In this document: positions 9,283 through 18,811 of the stretch, in pieces | Position numbering within the stretch: the stretch's first letter is position 1 | Layout of the letters: each line of letters begins with the position of its first letter | Assembly: GCF_028745735.1 (NCBI RefSeq) | Contig: NZ_JAQZSM010000008.1 | Span: 108,166-172,165, forward strand | DNA from: Roseinatronobacter alkalisoli | GTDB taxonomy: Bacteria > Pseudomonadota > Alphaproteobacteria > Rhodobacterales > Rhodobacteraceae | Direction: 5' to 3' | DNA length: 64,000 nt | Made by a program: the position numbers and the translations under genes | Notes under the pieces: generated by a model | Told to the model about the DNA's origin: nothing | Seen by the model: the letters and a program-made list of their open reading frames with translations, nothing else | Databases searched by the model: none

Positions 9283-10034
9283 GTTTCCTGCGCGTTGATC
9301 GGCTTGACCGAGGCCGTGACATAATTCACCGACAGGTCACGATCCGAAATCGACCAGTTCCACCGCAGCTTGTCGAAAACAAATCCCTTGCGGTCCACCG
9401 GATCAAGCCCTGCCTGTTGCAACAGGTCATACAGTTCATCCGGGGTGATGAATTTCGACCATTCATGTGTTCCCTTGGGCAACCAGCGCATGACGTATTC
9501 GGCACCGATTATGGCCATGGCAAAACTTTTCGGATTCCGGTTCAGGGTGGAACAGATCATCAGCCCGCCGGGCTTCAGCAGGTGCTGGCAGGCTGTCAGA
9601 TAGGATAGCGGGTCGGCCACATGCTCCACCACTTCCATGTTCAGCACCACGTCGAACTGTTCGCCCGTATCCACCAATGCCTCGGCGGTGGTATGGCGGT
9701 AGTCAATCGCAAGCCCCTGCTGTTCAGCATGAATCTGTGCAACGGGGATATTGCGTTCAGCGGCATCCGCCCCCACCACATCCGCGCCCAGCCGCGCCAT
9801 GGGTTCGGACAGCAGCCCGCCGCCACAGCCGATATCCAGCAATCGCAGCCCCGCGAAGGGGACGGGCGCGGTCAGGTCGCGGTCAAATTCCGCCGCGATC
9901 TGCCGGGTGATGTAATCCAGTCGGCAGGGGTTCAGCATATGTAACGGCTTGAACTTGCCATGCGGATCCCACCATTCCGTGGCCATCGCTTCGAATTTGG
10001 CAACCTCTGCAGGGTCGATGGATGATATGGTCAT
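9273..10034 (-). CDS. ubiG: Ubiquinone biosynthesis O-methyltransferase
   Basis: SAM-dependent enzyme that performs both O-methylations in ubiquinone synthesis. The 253-aa product starts MTISSID; GGAG lies 5 bases upstream of this ATG, so a longer frame with 29 extra residues is not used here. The class I methyltransferase motif DIGCGGG is at 67-73. The N-terminal [23 protein letters not shown] segment is typical of UbiG rather than other ubiquinone methyltransferases. Transcribed divergently from the prolyl iminopeptidase, leaving about 66 bp for both promoters. Confidence 0.96.
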   Translation of the reverse strand: MTISSIDPAEVAKFEAMATEWWDPHGKFKPLHMLNPCRLDYITRQIAAEFDRDLTAPVPFAGLRLLDIGCGGGLLSEPMARLGADVVGADAAERNIPVAQIHAEQQGLAIDYRHTTAEALVDTGEQFDVVLNMEVVEHVADPLSYLTACQHLLKPGGLMICSTLNRNPKSFAMAIIGAEYVMRWLPKGTHEWSKFITPDELYDLLQQAGLDPVDRKGFVFDKLRWNWSISDRDLSVNYVTASVKPINAQETQP

Positions 10035-10100
10035 GCGCACTCCGGTTTTTTCGTATCTGGCATATGGCAGGCCAGCCTTCGCAGGTATATAGTGCCCGTC

Positions 10101-11093
10101 ATGGATAAGTCTGCTGGACATGACACCGCAGTTTCGGGTCTTTACCCGATATCAGACCCTTTCGACCAGCGCATGCTTGATGTGGGGCATGGGCATCAGG
10201 TTTATGTCGAACAATGCGGCCATCCTGACGGGATTCCCGTTGTTGTGCTTCATGGCGGGCCGGGGGGCGGGTGCAGCCCTGCAATGCGCCGTTTTTTTGA
10301 CCCGCGGACCTACCGTGTTGTGCTGTTCGACCAGCGCGGTTGCGGGCGCTCGAAACCCGCCGCCACGATTGAGCATAACACAACGCAGCACCTGATTGCA
10401 GACATCGAACTGATCCGCCAGACACTTGGCATTCAGCGCTGGGTGGTTTTCGGCGGCAGCTGGGGCGCAACACTGGCGCTTGCCTATGCGCAGGCGCATC
10501 CTGAAATGGTGGCCTATCTGGTGTTGCGCGGCGTATTTACGGGCACTCAGGCCGAACTGGACTGGTTTTATGGCGGCGGGGCAGGGCGGTTCTTTCCCGA
10601 ATTGTGGGCGCAGTTCCTGCGCCCGGTTCCCGCAGACGAACAGCATGATCTGATTGCCGCCTATGGCAAGCGCCTGTTCAGCGGCGACCGCCATCTGGAA
10701 GACCACTTTGCTCGCAGCTGGACGCGCTGGGAAAACGCGCTGGCCGCGATTGAAACGCGCGGGCCTGGCAGTGCGGAAGCGCCCGCCACTTATGCCCGCG
10801 CCTTTGCCCGGCTGGAAAACCACTATTTCCGCAATGGCTGTTTTCTGGGCGAGGATCGCGCTCTGATGCGGAACCTGGGCCGCATGCAGCATATTCCCGG
10901 CACTATCGTGCAGGGGCGGTATGACATGATCTGCCCGCCGACCACCGCGTGGGAACTGCATGCCGCCTGGGGAATGTCGCGGCTGGAAATGGTGCCTGTT
11001 GCCGGACATGCCCTGTCCGAACCGGGAATCAGTGCGGAACTTCTGCGCGTGATGAACCATATGCGCTATGAGACCCACAGGCTGAACCTTTAA
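10101..11093 (+). CDS. pip: Prolyl iminopeptidase
   Basis: Alpha/beta-hydrolase of family S33 that releases N-terminal proline from peptides in the cytoplasm. The 330-aa protein has the oxyanion-hole motif HGGPGGG (51-57), DQRGCGRS (77-84) characteristic of this family, the nucleophile elbow GGSWG with Ser120, and a C-terminal GHALSEPG segment supplying the catalytic His. ATG 10101 is preferred; a GTG three codons upstream is possible and neither has a strong ribosome site. A strong terminator follows. Confidence 0.93.
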   Translation: MDKSAGHDTAVSGLYPISDPFDQRMLDVGHGHQVYVEQCGHPDGIPVVVLHGGPGGGCSPAMRRFFDPRTYRVVLFDQRGCGRSKPAATIEHNTTQHLIADIELIRQTLGIQRWVVFGGSWGATLALAYAQAHPEMVAYLVLRGVFTGTQAELDWFYGGGAGRFFPELWAQFLRPVPADEQHDLIAAYGKRLFSGDRHLEDHFARSWTRWENALAAIETRGPGSAEAPATYARAFARLENHYFRNGCFLGEDRALMRNLGRMQHIPGTIVQGRYDMICPPTTAWELHAAWGMSRLEMVPVAGHALSEPGISAELLRVMNHMRYETHRLNL

Positions 11094-11166
11094 CCCTTGC
11101 GTTTTCACTGGCACCCACCTATATCACTGCCAACAGCGGCGCCTGTGAAGGCCCACCGGAAAAACC

Positions 11167-11191
11167 AACGGGCCGCGCGGCCCGTTTTTTT
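11167..11191 (+). terminator. Rho-independent terminator after pip
   Basis: Palindrome ACGGGCCGCGCGGCCCGT followed by a run of seven T. It ends 26 bases before the rimP ATG, so it separates pip from the rimP operon, or could attenuate it. Confidence 0.85.
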
Positions 11192-11217
11192 GTATTTTCG
11201 CCCCATGGGAGGGCTGC

Positions 11218-11817
11218 ATGAGCGATCTGATCGCCAAAACCACACTGGACCAGCGCCTTGCCGCCATTATCTCTCCCGTCATCTCGGGGTTGGGGTTCGA
11301 ACTGGTGCGCCTGCGCCTGATGGCAGGCAAGACCCGCACGCTGCAAATTATGGCTGACCGCCCCGAAGGCGGCATCGAAGTTGCCGATTGCGCAGAGATT
11401 TCCACTGCTGTTTCCGCAGCGCTGGATGTCGAAGACCCACTGGAAGACGCCTATGTTCTGGAAGTGTCCAGCCCCGGCATTGACCGCCCTCTGACCCGGC
11501 TGAAAGATTTTGACGCATGGGAAGGATATGAAGCGCGGCTGGAAACCACCGAACTGATAGACGGCCGCCGCCGCTTCAAGGGTATTCTTGCGGGTGTCGA
11601 AGGGGACGAGGTTCTGCTCGAAATCGAAGAGAACGGCGAGGCAGTGACCATAGGATTGCAATTCGACTGGCTGTCGGATGCGAAACTTGTGCTTACAGAC
11701 GAGTTGATCGCCGAAATGTTGCGCACACGCAAGGCCAGCGGCGCAATCGACGAAAGTGAATTTGACCAGATTGAAACGGACGCGCCCGAGGGCGGCGCGG
11801 ACCAAGAGGAGCATTGA
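11218..11817 (+). CDS. rimP: Ribosome maturation factor RimP
   Basis: Cytoplasmic factor for 30S subunit maturation. 199 aa. The N-terminal domain carries the RimP segment [22 protein letters not shown] (quoted in part: [11 protein letters not shown]) and an SM-like C-terminal domain; an acidic tail (EGGADQEEH) is extra. The start follows GGGAGGG. First gene of the conserved rimP-nusA-rnpM-infB operon and separated from nusA by 3 bp, so the four are probably cotranscribed. Confidence 0.96.
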   Translation: MSDLIAKTTLDQRLAAIISPVISGLGFELVRLRLMAGKTRTLQIMADRPEGGIEVADCAEISTAVSAALDVEDPLEDAYVLEVSSPGIDRPLTRLKDFDAWEGYEARLETTELIDGRRRFKGILAGVEGDEVLLEIEENGEAVTIGLQFDWLSDAKLVLTDELIAEMLRTRKASGAIDESEFDQIETDAPEGGADQEEH

Positions 11818-11820
11818 GAC

Positions 11821-13446
11821 ATGGCGATCACCTCTGCCAACCAGCTTGAACTTCTGCAAACCGCCGAGGCAGTTGCCCGCGAAAAGATGATCGACCCTGA
11901 ACTGGTCGTGCAGGCGATGGAAGACAGCCTCGCACGGGCGGCCAAGTCGCGCTATGGCGCAGATATGGACATCCGCGTTCATATCGATCGCAAAACCGGC
12001 GTCGCAGCATTCAGCCGGGTGCGCACGGTCGTCGCGGATGACGAACTGGAAAACCATCATGCGCAAGTGACCGTTGCGCAGGCCGCCCCCTATCTGGATG
12101 ACCCGAAAATCGGTGATGAGATCGTCGATGTTGTTCCGCCGGTGGAACTGGGCCGGATCGCTGCACAATCCGCCAAGCAGGTGATTTTGCAGAAAGTGCG
12201 CGAAGCTGAACGCGACCGTCAGTATGAAGAATTCAAGGACCGCGCAGGCACTATTCTGAATGGTGTCGTGAAACGCGAAGAATACGGCAATCTGGTCATC
12301 GATATCGGCCGCGGCGAAGCTGTGTTGCGCCGCAACGAAAAGATTGGCCGCGAAAGCTATCGCAATGGCGACCGCATCCGCTGCTATGTCAAGGATGTGC
12401 GCCGCGAAGCGCGCGGGCCGCAAATCTTCCTGTCGCGCACCGCACCGGAATTCATGGCCGAACTGTTCAAGATGGAAGTGCCCGAAATCTATGACGGGAT
12501 CATCGAGATCAAGGCCGTTGCCCGTGACCCTGGTTCGCGCGCGAAGATCGGTGTCATCAGCCATGATTCGGGCATTGACCCTGTGGGCGCCTGTGTCGGT
12601 ATGCGTGGCAGCCGCGTTCAGGCCGTGGTGAATGAACTTCAGGGCGAAAAGATCGACATCATCCCCTGGACCGAAGATCAGGCGACATTCCTTGTCAACG
12701 CGCTGCAACCTGCGGAAGTCAGCAAGGTTGTTATCGATGATGATGCCGGCAAGATTGAAGTTGTCGTGCCCGATGAACAATTGTCACTGGCGATTGGCCG
12801 ACGCGGCCAGAACGTGCGGCTGGCAAGCCAGTTGACCGGGCTGGACATCGACATTGTCACCGAATCCGACGATTCGGCCCGCCGTCAGGCAGAATTTGCG
12901 GAACGCACGCGCCTGTTCATGGAAGAGCTGGACATTGATGAAATGATGGCCCAGTTGCTGGTGGCCGAGGAATTCAGTTCACTTGAGGAAGTGGGCTATG
13001 TCGATATCGACGAATTGCTGGCTATCGACGGGTTTGATGAAGACACTGCGCAGGAACTGCAGACCCGCGCGCGCGAAAAACTGGAAGCGATTGCAACTGC
13101 TGCGTTGGAGAATGCCCGCGCCCTTGGCGTCGAAGACAGCCTGATCGCATTTGAGGGGCTGACCCCGCAAATGGTCGAAGCACTTGCCAAGGACGGGATC
13201 AAGTCACTGGAAGATTTCGCTACCTGTGCTGACTGGGAACTTGCCGGTGGCTGGACAACAGTGGACGGAAACCGTGTCAAGGACGAAGGGTTGCTGGAAG
13301 CCTTTGACATGAGTCTGGAAGAAGCGCAGCATCTGATCATGACCGCGCGTGTCATGCTGGGTTGGGTTGATCCGTCCGAACTGGAATCCGGTGTTGATGA
13401 AGATGCGGCAGCCGCAGATGCAGAAACTGCGGAAGACGCGAATTAG
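11821..13446 (+). CDS. nusA: Transcription termination/antitermination factor NusA
   Basis: RNA polymerase-associated factor for pausing, termination and rRNA antitermination. 541 aa: N-terminal polymerase-binding domain (about 1-125), S1 domain (about 135-200), two KH domains (about 230-380, with IGVISHDSGIDPVGACVG and LAIGRRGQNVRLAS) and two C-terminal helix-hairpin-helix acidic repeats (about 385-505). The C-terminal repeats are as in proteobacteria generally. A GAGGAG ribosome site lies in the end of rimP. Confidence 0.97.
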   Translation: MAITSANQLELLQTAEAVAREKMIDPELVVQAMEDSLARAAKSRYGADMDIRVHIDRKTGVAAFSRVRTVVADDELENHHAQVTVAQAAPYLDDPKIGDEIVDVVPPVELGRIAAQSAKQVILQKVREAERDRQYEEFKDRAGTILNGVVKREEYGNLVIDIGRGEAVLRRNEKIGRESYRNGDRIRCYVKDVRREARGPQIFLSRTAPEFMAELFKMEVPEIYDGIIEIKAVARDPGSRAKIGVISHDSGIDPVGACVGMRGSRVQAVVNELQGEKIDIIPWTEDQATFLVNALQPAEVSKVVIDDDAGKIEVVVPDEQLSLAIGRRGQNVRLASQLTGLDIDIVTESDDSARRQAEFAERTRLFMEELDIDEMMAQLLVAEEFSSLEEVGYVDIDELLAIDGFDEDTAQELQTRAREKLEAIATAALENARALGVEDSLIAFEGLTPQMVEALAKDGIKSLEDFATCADWELAGGWTTVDGNRVKDEGLLEAFDMSLEEAQHLIMTARVMLGWVDPSELESGVDEDAAAADAETAEDAN

Positions 13447-13463
13447 GCAGGGGCACATCAGGC

Positions 13464-14096
13464 ATGGCCCGCGGCGGCAAAAAGACGGAACAGGACGGGC
13501 CTGAGCGGCGCTGCATCGTGACCGGCCAGTCCCAGCCTGCGCGCGGGTTGATCCGCTTCGTCGTCGGGCCTGACAGCGGGATCGTACCTGATCTGGCTGG
13601 TAAGCTGCCGGGGCGTGGCATATGGGTCAGTGCAGACCGCGACGCCCTGACACGGGCCGAGGACAAGAAACTGTTCGCGCGCGCGGCCAGGCAGCAGGTC
13701 AGCTTGCCCGAAGGGTTCGTTGATCTGGTTGAACAGCTTCAGACGAAGCGGGTTCTGGAATTGCTGTCGCTGGCGCGCAAAGGCGGGCTGGCGGTGGCCG
13801 GATATGAGAAATGCCGCGATCTGGCCCTGAAGGACCAGATGTTCGTGTTACTTCAGGCAAGTGACGGATCACCGCGCGGAAAGACAAAATTGCGCCCCCC
13901 CGACGGGGACGACAGTTACATCGGCTGGCTGAATGCACAGGAATTGGGTTTTGCATTCGGACGGGAACATGTGATACATGCCGCGCTTCGCTCTGGTGGA
14001 CTGAGCAAAGCTGTTGTACAGGAAGCGGCAAGATTGGCCGGACTGCGCCAAGTAATCGGTGGAACGACCGCCGGAGAGGACAAGACGAACGCATGA
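13464..14096 (+). CDS. YlxR (RnpM)-L7Ae fusion RNA-binding protein
   Basis: 210-aa protein joining an N-terminal YlxR/DUF448 domain (about 10-90, with RRCIVTGQ and LPGRGIWV) to a C-terminal L7Ae-like RNA-binding domain (about 95-195, with [17 protein letters not shown]). In Firmicutes the two are separate genes at this same place between nusA and infB; the fused form is usual in alphaproteobacteria. YlxR has been reported to modulate RNase P in Bacillus; whether that applies here is inference. It overlaps infB by 4 bp (ATGA). Confidence 0.9.
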   Translation: MARGGKKTEQDGPERRCIVTGQSQPARGLIRFVVGPDSGIVPDLAGKLPGRGIWVSADRDALTRAEDKKLFARAARQQVSLPEGFVDLVEQLQTKRVLELLSLARKGGLAVAGYEKCRDLALKDQMFVLLQASDGSPRGKTKLRPPDGDDSYIGWLNAQELGFAFGREHVIHAALRSGGLSKAVVQEAARLAGLRQVIGGTTAGEDKTNA

Positions 14097-16609
14097 GCGA
14101 TACTGACGGAAAAAAACCACTCGGACTCGGCGGCAAAGGCGGCCAGGTGAAGCAGAGCTTCAGCCATGGGCGCACCAAATCTGTGGTGGTCGAGAAGAAG
14201 CGCAAGCGTGTTGTGGTCCCGAAACCCGGGGCCGCAGGCAACGCAACCGCGTCCGGCAGCGCCACGCCGCGCCCGGATTCTGCCCGCCGCCCTGCGGGGA
14301 TTTCCGACGCGGAAATGGAACGCCGTTTGAAAGCGCTTGCCGCCGCCAAATCCCGCGAGGTCGAAGACGCCGCCATCCGCGCCGCTGATGAACTTGCCCG
14401 CGAGGAAGACCGCCAGCGCCGCCGTGATGAAGCCGAAGCCCGCGAGCGCGAAGAACGCGAGCGCGAAGAGGCGTTGCGCGCAAAGGCTGAAGAAGAAGCC
14501 CGCGCAACTGCAGAAGAAGAAGCACGCAAGGAACGCAAGGCTGTCGAAGCGGCAAAGCCTGCCCCTGCCGCACCCGGTGCGCCCTCGGCCCCTGAAGCGC
14601 CGCTTTCGGAACGCGCGCGCCCAACGGCAACTGCGGATGCACGCAAGGCCCCGAAACGCCCGGACGATGATCGTCAGGCGCGTGCCGCAAAGCCGCGCGA
14701 TGATGCTGGCCGCCGTTCCGGCAAGCTGACGTTGAAAGACGCGCTGGCCGGCGAAGGTGGACGTCAGCGGTCAATGGCCGCGATGAAACGCAAGCAGGAA
14801 CGCGCGCGGCAAAAGGCCATGGGCCAGTCGCAAAACCGCGAAAAAGTTGTGCGCGAAGTTCAGTTGCCGGAAACCATTGTGGTTCAGGAACTGGCCAACC
14901 GTATGGCCGAACGTGTGGCCGATGTGGTCAAATCGCTGATGAAAATGGGCGTCATGGCCACCATGAACCAGTCCATCGACGCCGATACCGCCGAACTGGT
15001 CATCGATGAATTTGGCCACAAGGTTGTGCGCGTGTCCGATTCGGATGTCGAACAGGTAATCGACCAGATTCAGGATGACCCTGAAAATCTGCAGACGCGC
15101 CCGCCGATCATCACGATCATGGGCCATGTGGACCATGGCAAAACCAGCCTTCTGGATGCCTTGCGCAAGACCAATGTGGTGTCTGGCGAAGCAGGCGGGA
15201 TCACGCAGCATATCGGGGCCTATCAGGTCACTACCGAATCAGGCGCGGTCCTCAGCTTTCTGGACACGCCGGGCCACGCGGCATTTACCAGCATGCGCGC
15301 ACGCGGCGCGAATGTGACCGATATCGTGGTTCTGGTTGTCGCGGCGGATGATTCGGTCATGCCGCAAACGATCGAAGCGATCAACCATGCCAAGGCCGCC
15401 AAGGTGCCGATGATTGTCGCCATTAACAAATGCGACAAGCCCGCCGCGGACCCCAACAGGGTGCGTACAGCACTTCTGCAACATGAAGTGGTTGTGGAAG
15501 CGATGTCCGGTGACGTGCAGGACGTGGAAGTGTCGGCGCTGACCGGCATGGGGCTGGATACACTGCTGGAAGCCATTGCGTTGCAGGCGGAAATTCTGGA
15601 ACTGAAGGCCAACCCCGAACGTGCCGCAATGGGTGCCGTGATCGAAGCGCAGCTGGATATCGGCCGCGGGCCGGTGGCGACTGTTCTGGTTCAGAACGGC
15701 ACATTGCGTCAGGGCGATATTTTCGTCGTCGGCGAACAATGGGGCAAGGTTCGCGCGCTGGTCAACGACAAGGGCGAGCGCGTCAAGGAAGCAGCACCTT
15801 CTGTTCCTGTCGAAGTGTTGGGCCTGAACGGCACACCCGAAGCCGGTGATGTGCTGAACGTGGTTGAGACCGAAGCACAGGCGCGCGAAATCGCGGATTA
15901 CCGCCAGCAAGCCGCCAAGGACAAACGCGCGGCGGCGGGTGCTGCTACCACGCTTGAACAGCTTATGGCCAAGGCCAAGGCCGACAAGGACGTGGCCGAA
16001 CTGCCCGTTCTGGTGAAAGCCGATGTGCAGGGTTCTGCCGAAGCAATCGTGCAGGCGCTGGAAAAAATCGGGAATGACGAAGTGCGCGTGCGTGTCCTGC
16101 ATTATGGTGTTGGTGCGATCACCGATACCGATGTGGGGCTGGCCGAAGCTGCAGGGGCACCGATCATTGGTTTCAATGTGCGTGCCAATGCCTCTGCCCG
16201 GAATTCGGCCAACCAGAAAGGCGTGGAACTGCGCTACTATTCCATCATTTATGATCTGGTGGATGATATCAAAGCGGCGGCATCCGGCCTGTTGTCTGCC
16301 GAAGTGCGCGAGAACTTCATCGGGTATGCTGAAATCCGCGATGTGTTCAAGGTGTCGGGCGTTGGCAAAGTGGCGGGCTGTCTGGTCACCGAAGGGGTCG
16401 CAAGGCGTTCTGCCGGTGTGCGCCTGCTGCGTGACAACGTGGTTATTCATGAAGGCACGCTCAAGACCCTCAAGCGCTTCAAGGACGAAGTCAAGGAAGT
16501 GCAGTCCGGTCAGGAATGCGGCATGGCGTTCGAAAATTATGAAGATGTGCGCGTAAAAGACGTGATCGAGATTTTCGAACGCGAAGAGGTTGAACGCTCG
16601 CTCAGCTGA
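14093..16609 (+). CDS. infB: Translation initiation factor IF-2
   Basis: GTPase delivering initiator fMet-tRNA to the ribosome. 838 aa. Residues 60-200 are a long highly charged Arg/Glu/Ala-rich segment, probably coiled or disordered, followed by an IF2-N-like region (about 230-330), then the G domain with G1 GHVDHGKT (344-351), G3 DTPGH and G4 NKCD, and domains II-IV. The ATG overlaps the preceding stop. Last gene of the operon, with a terminator 25 bases downstream. Confidence 0.98.
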   Translation: MSDTDGKKPLGLGGKGGQVKQSFSHGRTKSVVVEKKRKRVVVPKPGAAGNATASGSATPRPDSARRPAGISDAEMERRLKALAAAKSREVEDAAIRAADELAREEDRQRRRDEAEAREREEREREEALRAKAEEEARATAEEEARKERKAVEAAKPAPAAPGAPSAPEAPLSERARPTATADARKAPKRPDDDRQARAAKPRDDAGRRSGKLTLKDALAGEGGRQRSMAAMKRKQERARQKAMGQSQNREKVVREVQLPETIVVQELANRMAERVADVVKSLMKMGVMATMNQSIDADTAELVIDEFGHKVVRVSDSDVEQVIDQIQDDPENLQTRPPIITIMGHVDHGKTSLLDALRKTNVVSGEAGGITQHIGAYQVTTESGAVLSFLDTPGHAAFTSMRARGANVTDIVVLVVAADDSVMPQTIEAINHAKAAKVPMIVAINKCDKPAADPNRVRTALLQHEVVVEAMSGDVQDVEVSALTGMGLDTLLEAIALQAEILELKANPERAAMGAVIEAQLDIGRGPVATVLVQNGTLRQGDIFVVGEQWGKVRALVNDKGERVKEAAPSVPVEVLGLNGTPEAGDVLNVVETEAQAREIADYRQQAAKDKRAAAGAATTLEQLMAKAKADKDVAELPVLVKADVQGSAEAIVQALEKIGNDEVRVRVLHYGVGAITDTDVGLAEAAGAPIIGFNVRANASARNSANQKGVELRYYSIIYDLVDDIKAAASGLLSAEVRENFIGYAEIRDVFKVSGVGKVAGCLVTEGVARRSAGVRLLRDNVVIHEGTLKTLKRFKDEVKEVQSGQECGMAFENYEDVRVKDVIEIFEREEVERSLS

Positions 16610-16633
16610 TCAAGCAGACATGACGCAAGTTTC

Positions 16634-16671
16634 AATGCCGCAAGTTCCCCATGGTGCTTGCGGCATTTTCT
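16634..16671 (+). terminator. Rho-independent terminator of the rimP-infB operon
   Basis: 11-bp perfect stem AATGCCGCAAG/CTTGCGGCATT with a 12-nt loop and a following TTTTCTT tract. Confidence 0.85.
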
Positions 16672-16803
16672 TGCCGTTTTCAGTCGCAATCCGGCTTGCC
16701 CGAACGATTGCGGTGTCTATCTTATTGAAAAGTAATCACACAACATGCGGGGTGAATATACTCAGCCCTTTCGCATAGCCGGTAAACGGAGTCTTTCGTA
16801 ACA

Positions 16804-17397
16804 ATGTCCTCGTCCCCACAATCTGTTGATGTCCTGCGCAAAACCCGGTACCCCGATTCGGTGGCAACGGATGACGACAAGGCAGATGAGGGCGCAATGC
16901 AGGACCAGGGGTTCATACCTGATGCAGCCAATCTGCGTGCATTCCGGGATGCACTGGGACGGTTTGCGACGGGTATAACCCTTGTTACCATCAGCACGGA
17001 CAATGGGCCAATGGGCTTTATTGCCAACAGCTTTTCCGGATTGTCGCTGGACCCACCGCTGGTTTTGTGGTCCCCGGCGCGCAGATCCAACCGGTTCGCC
17101 CATTTTGCGAAAGCCCCGTATTTTGCCATTCACGTGCTGCAACATGATTCTCTGGACTGGATTACACGCTTCAGCCGCGATGGTGCCGGGTTTGACGGTC
17201 TGAACCATGACGTCACACCGGAAGGCAGCCCCGTCCTGAATGATGCGCTTGCGCGGTTCGATTGCGCGCAGCACCAGACCCATGATGGCGGTGATCATCT
17301 GATCATCATCGGGCGCGTGTTGCGTTGCCACAGCCGGACTGGTGCGCCGCTGGTGTTCAGCCAGGGTGCCTATGGCAGCTTCATCCACCATAGCTGA
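16804..17397 (+). CDS. Flavin reductase family protein
   Basis: Predicted NAD(P)H:FMN/FAD reductase of the split-barrel flavin reductase family, usually supplying reduced flavin to a monooxygenase. 197 aa; the domain occupies about 40-195, with DALGRFATGITLVT, ANSFSGLSLDPPLVLWSPARRS (read in part) and the C-terminal FSQGAYGSF. The first 31 residues are polar and not part of the fold; ATG 16897 with GAGGG upstream is an alternative start, whereas 16804 has GGAG 12 bases upstream. No partner monooxygenase lies nearby, so the client is unknown. A bidirectional terminator follows. Confidence 0.88.
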   Translation: MSSSPQSVDVLRKTRYPDSVATDDDKADEGAMQDQGFIPDAANLRAFRDALGRFATGITLVTISTDNGPMGFIANSFSGLSLDPPLVLWSPARRSNRFAHFAKAPYFAIHVLQHDSLDWITRFSRDGAGFDGLNHDVTPEGSPVLNDALARFDCAQHQTHDGGDHLIIIGRVLRCHSRTGAPLVFSQGAYGSFIHHS

Positions 17398-17462
17398 GGG
17401 TACCGTAATACCGTGTCAATCCCAGAGACAGGGCGTTGTCCCGCCCGGCGTTCCGCGCATGA

Positions 17463-17498
17463 AAAAACCGGCCTCCGCGATAACGGAAGCCGGTTTTT
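17463..17498. terminator. Bidirectional terminator between flavin reductase gene and rpmJ
   Basis: Stem AAAAACCGGC/GCCGGTTTTT with an inner partly paired section. The A and T runs on both sides let it serve both convergent genes. Confidence 0.85.
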
Positions 17499-17519
17499 CA
17501 ACGCCCGGGTGATATGAAA

Positions 17520-17645
17520 TCAGCCCTGACGCGCCTTGAATTTCTTTTGTGTCTTGTTGATCACATAGACACGGCCCTTGCGGCGCACAATCTGACAATC
17601 GCGGTGGCGCTGCTTGAGCGACCGGAGTGAGTTTCTGACCTTCAT
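17520..17645 (-). CDS. rpmJ: 50S ribosomal protein L36 (zinc-free type)
   Basis: 41-aa basic protein starting [16 protein letters not shown], a recognisable L36. It has a single cysteine (Cys17) and therefore lacks the C-x2-C...C-x4-H zinc ribbon of the classical L36; it is the C-minus form. The start is fixed by AAGGAG 8 bases upstream. It stands alone, away from the spc operon, as is common in alphaproteobacteria, and is followed on the minus strand by a terminator. Confidence 0.95.
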   Translation of the reverse strand: MKVRNSLRSLKQRHRDCQIVRRKGRVYVINKTQKKFKARQG

Positions 17646-17709
17646 CGGCCTTCTCCTTATCGCGGCGCGCATGCGCCATTACGTTTATCCTGCAACATGC
17701 AGGGTTGAA

Positions 17710-17784
<75 letters not shown>

Positions 17785-17926
17785 TGACACGCCGTCCAAC
17801 ATACGCCCCAAACAAAAGGGACGCGGAGTGCGACCGCGTCAATTGCCGCCCGTATAGAAAGAATCGCAGGCATGATCAAGGGCTTTCGGAAGCGGAAACA
17901 TTCGCGCTATAGTTATTTTGTAAAAC

Positions 17927-18802
17927 ATGGCCGGACAGATGAACGCATTTGATTTTTTTCCTGCAAGAATTGCAACCAGCGCGGTGGTTTTCGCATCACC
18001 GCATAGTGGCCGGACCTATGCACCAGAGTTCCTGAAAGCATCCATACTGGAAGAACTGGCGCTACGCTCGTCAGAAGATGCCTATGTCGATATGTTCCTG
18101 AAGAACGCCCCGGATTATGGTGCCCCTGTTTTGCTGGGTGGGGTTCCACGAGCTTATGTTGACTATAATCGCGCCGCAACCGAACTGGACCCTGCGCTGA
18201 TTGCCGATGTGCCGAAGGCCACGTTGAATCCGCGCATCATGTCCGGGCTGGGCGTGATTCCCCGCGTGGTAGCCGGATCGCGCAGCATCTATGCGGGCAA
18301 GATTACCCGCGCTGCCGCAGAAGATCGCCTGCAACGCTTCTGGCACCCCTATCATGACCGGCTGGAATCAGTGATGGACCAGCAGCGCCGTCAGTTTGGC
18401 CGCGCCATTCTGTTCGACATGCATTCGATGCCCCGCGATGCCACCAGCCATGACCGGCGGTTCACCAGTAAGCGCCCTGATATCGTGCTAGGTGACAGGT
18501 TCGGGGCGGCATGTGCCCCTGATATCAGTCATATGGTGGCACAGATATTCACCGCGGCGGGTTTGCGGGTGGCGCGCAACGCCCCCTTTGCCGGCGCCTA
18601 TATTGCGCAACGCTATGGCACCCCTTCCACTGGCCGACATGTTGTCCAGATAGAGATTGATCGCGGCCTGTATCTGAATGAACGAACAGTGACGCCCAGC
18701 CGGAATTTCGACAGTTTTGTGCAGCTTATGGATGAAATAGTCCGCGCCCTGAGCGACATTGGCCGTGACCGGGGAGGTGAAATCGCCTTGGCTGCTGAAT
18801 AG
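17927..18802 (+). CDS. N-formylglutamate amidohydrolase family protein
   Basis: 291-aa protein of the N-formylglutamate deformylase/amidohydrolase family, which frees glutamate from N-formylglutamate at the end of one histidine degradation route. Features seen: ASPHSGRTY near residue 25, the SSEDAYVD segment, PRAYVDYNR and FDMHSMP, which contain the likely metal-binding His/Asp residues. No hut genes lie nearby, so the physiological role, including possible action on other N-acyl amino acids, is open. Both ATG 17927 and ATG 17939 are possible starts; neither has a strong ribosome site. Convergent with the antiporter gene, 9 bp apart. Confidence 0.88.
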   Translation: MAGQMNAFDFFPARIATSAVVFASPHSGRTYAPEFLKASILEELALRSSEDAYVDMFLKNAPDYGAPVLLGGVPRAYVDYNRAATELDPALIADVPKATLNPRIMSGLGVIPRVVAGSRSIYAGKITRAAAEDRLQRFWHPYHDRLESVMDQQRRQFGRAILFDMHSMPRDATSHDRRFTSKRPDIVLGDRFGAACAPDISHMVAQIFTAAGLRVARNAPFAGAYIAQRYGTPSTGRHVVQIEIDRGLYLNERTVTPSRNFDSFVQLMDEIVRALSDIGRDRGGEIALAAE

Positions 18803-18811
18803 GCGCAGGGA

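Noticed and set aside
11119..12780. 553-codon antisense frame over rimP-nusA
   Set aside because: Mirror of codon bias in the confidently identified plus-strand genes; no domain, no ribosome site. The same applies to long antisense frames over infB (15239-16450), rpoA-rplQ (28655-30352) and metH (59973-61871).
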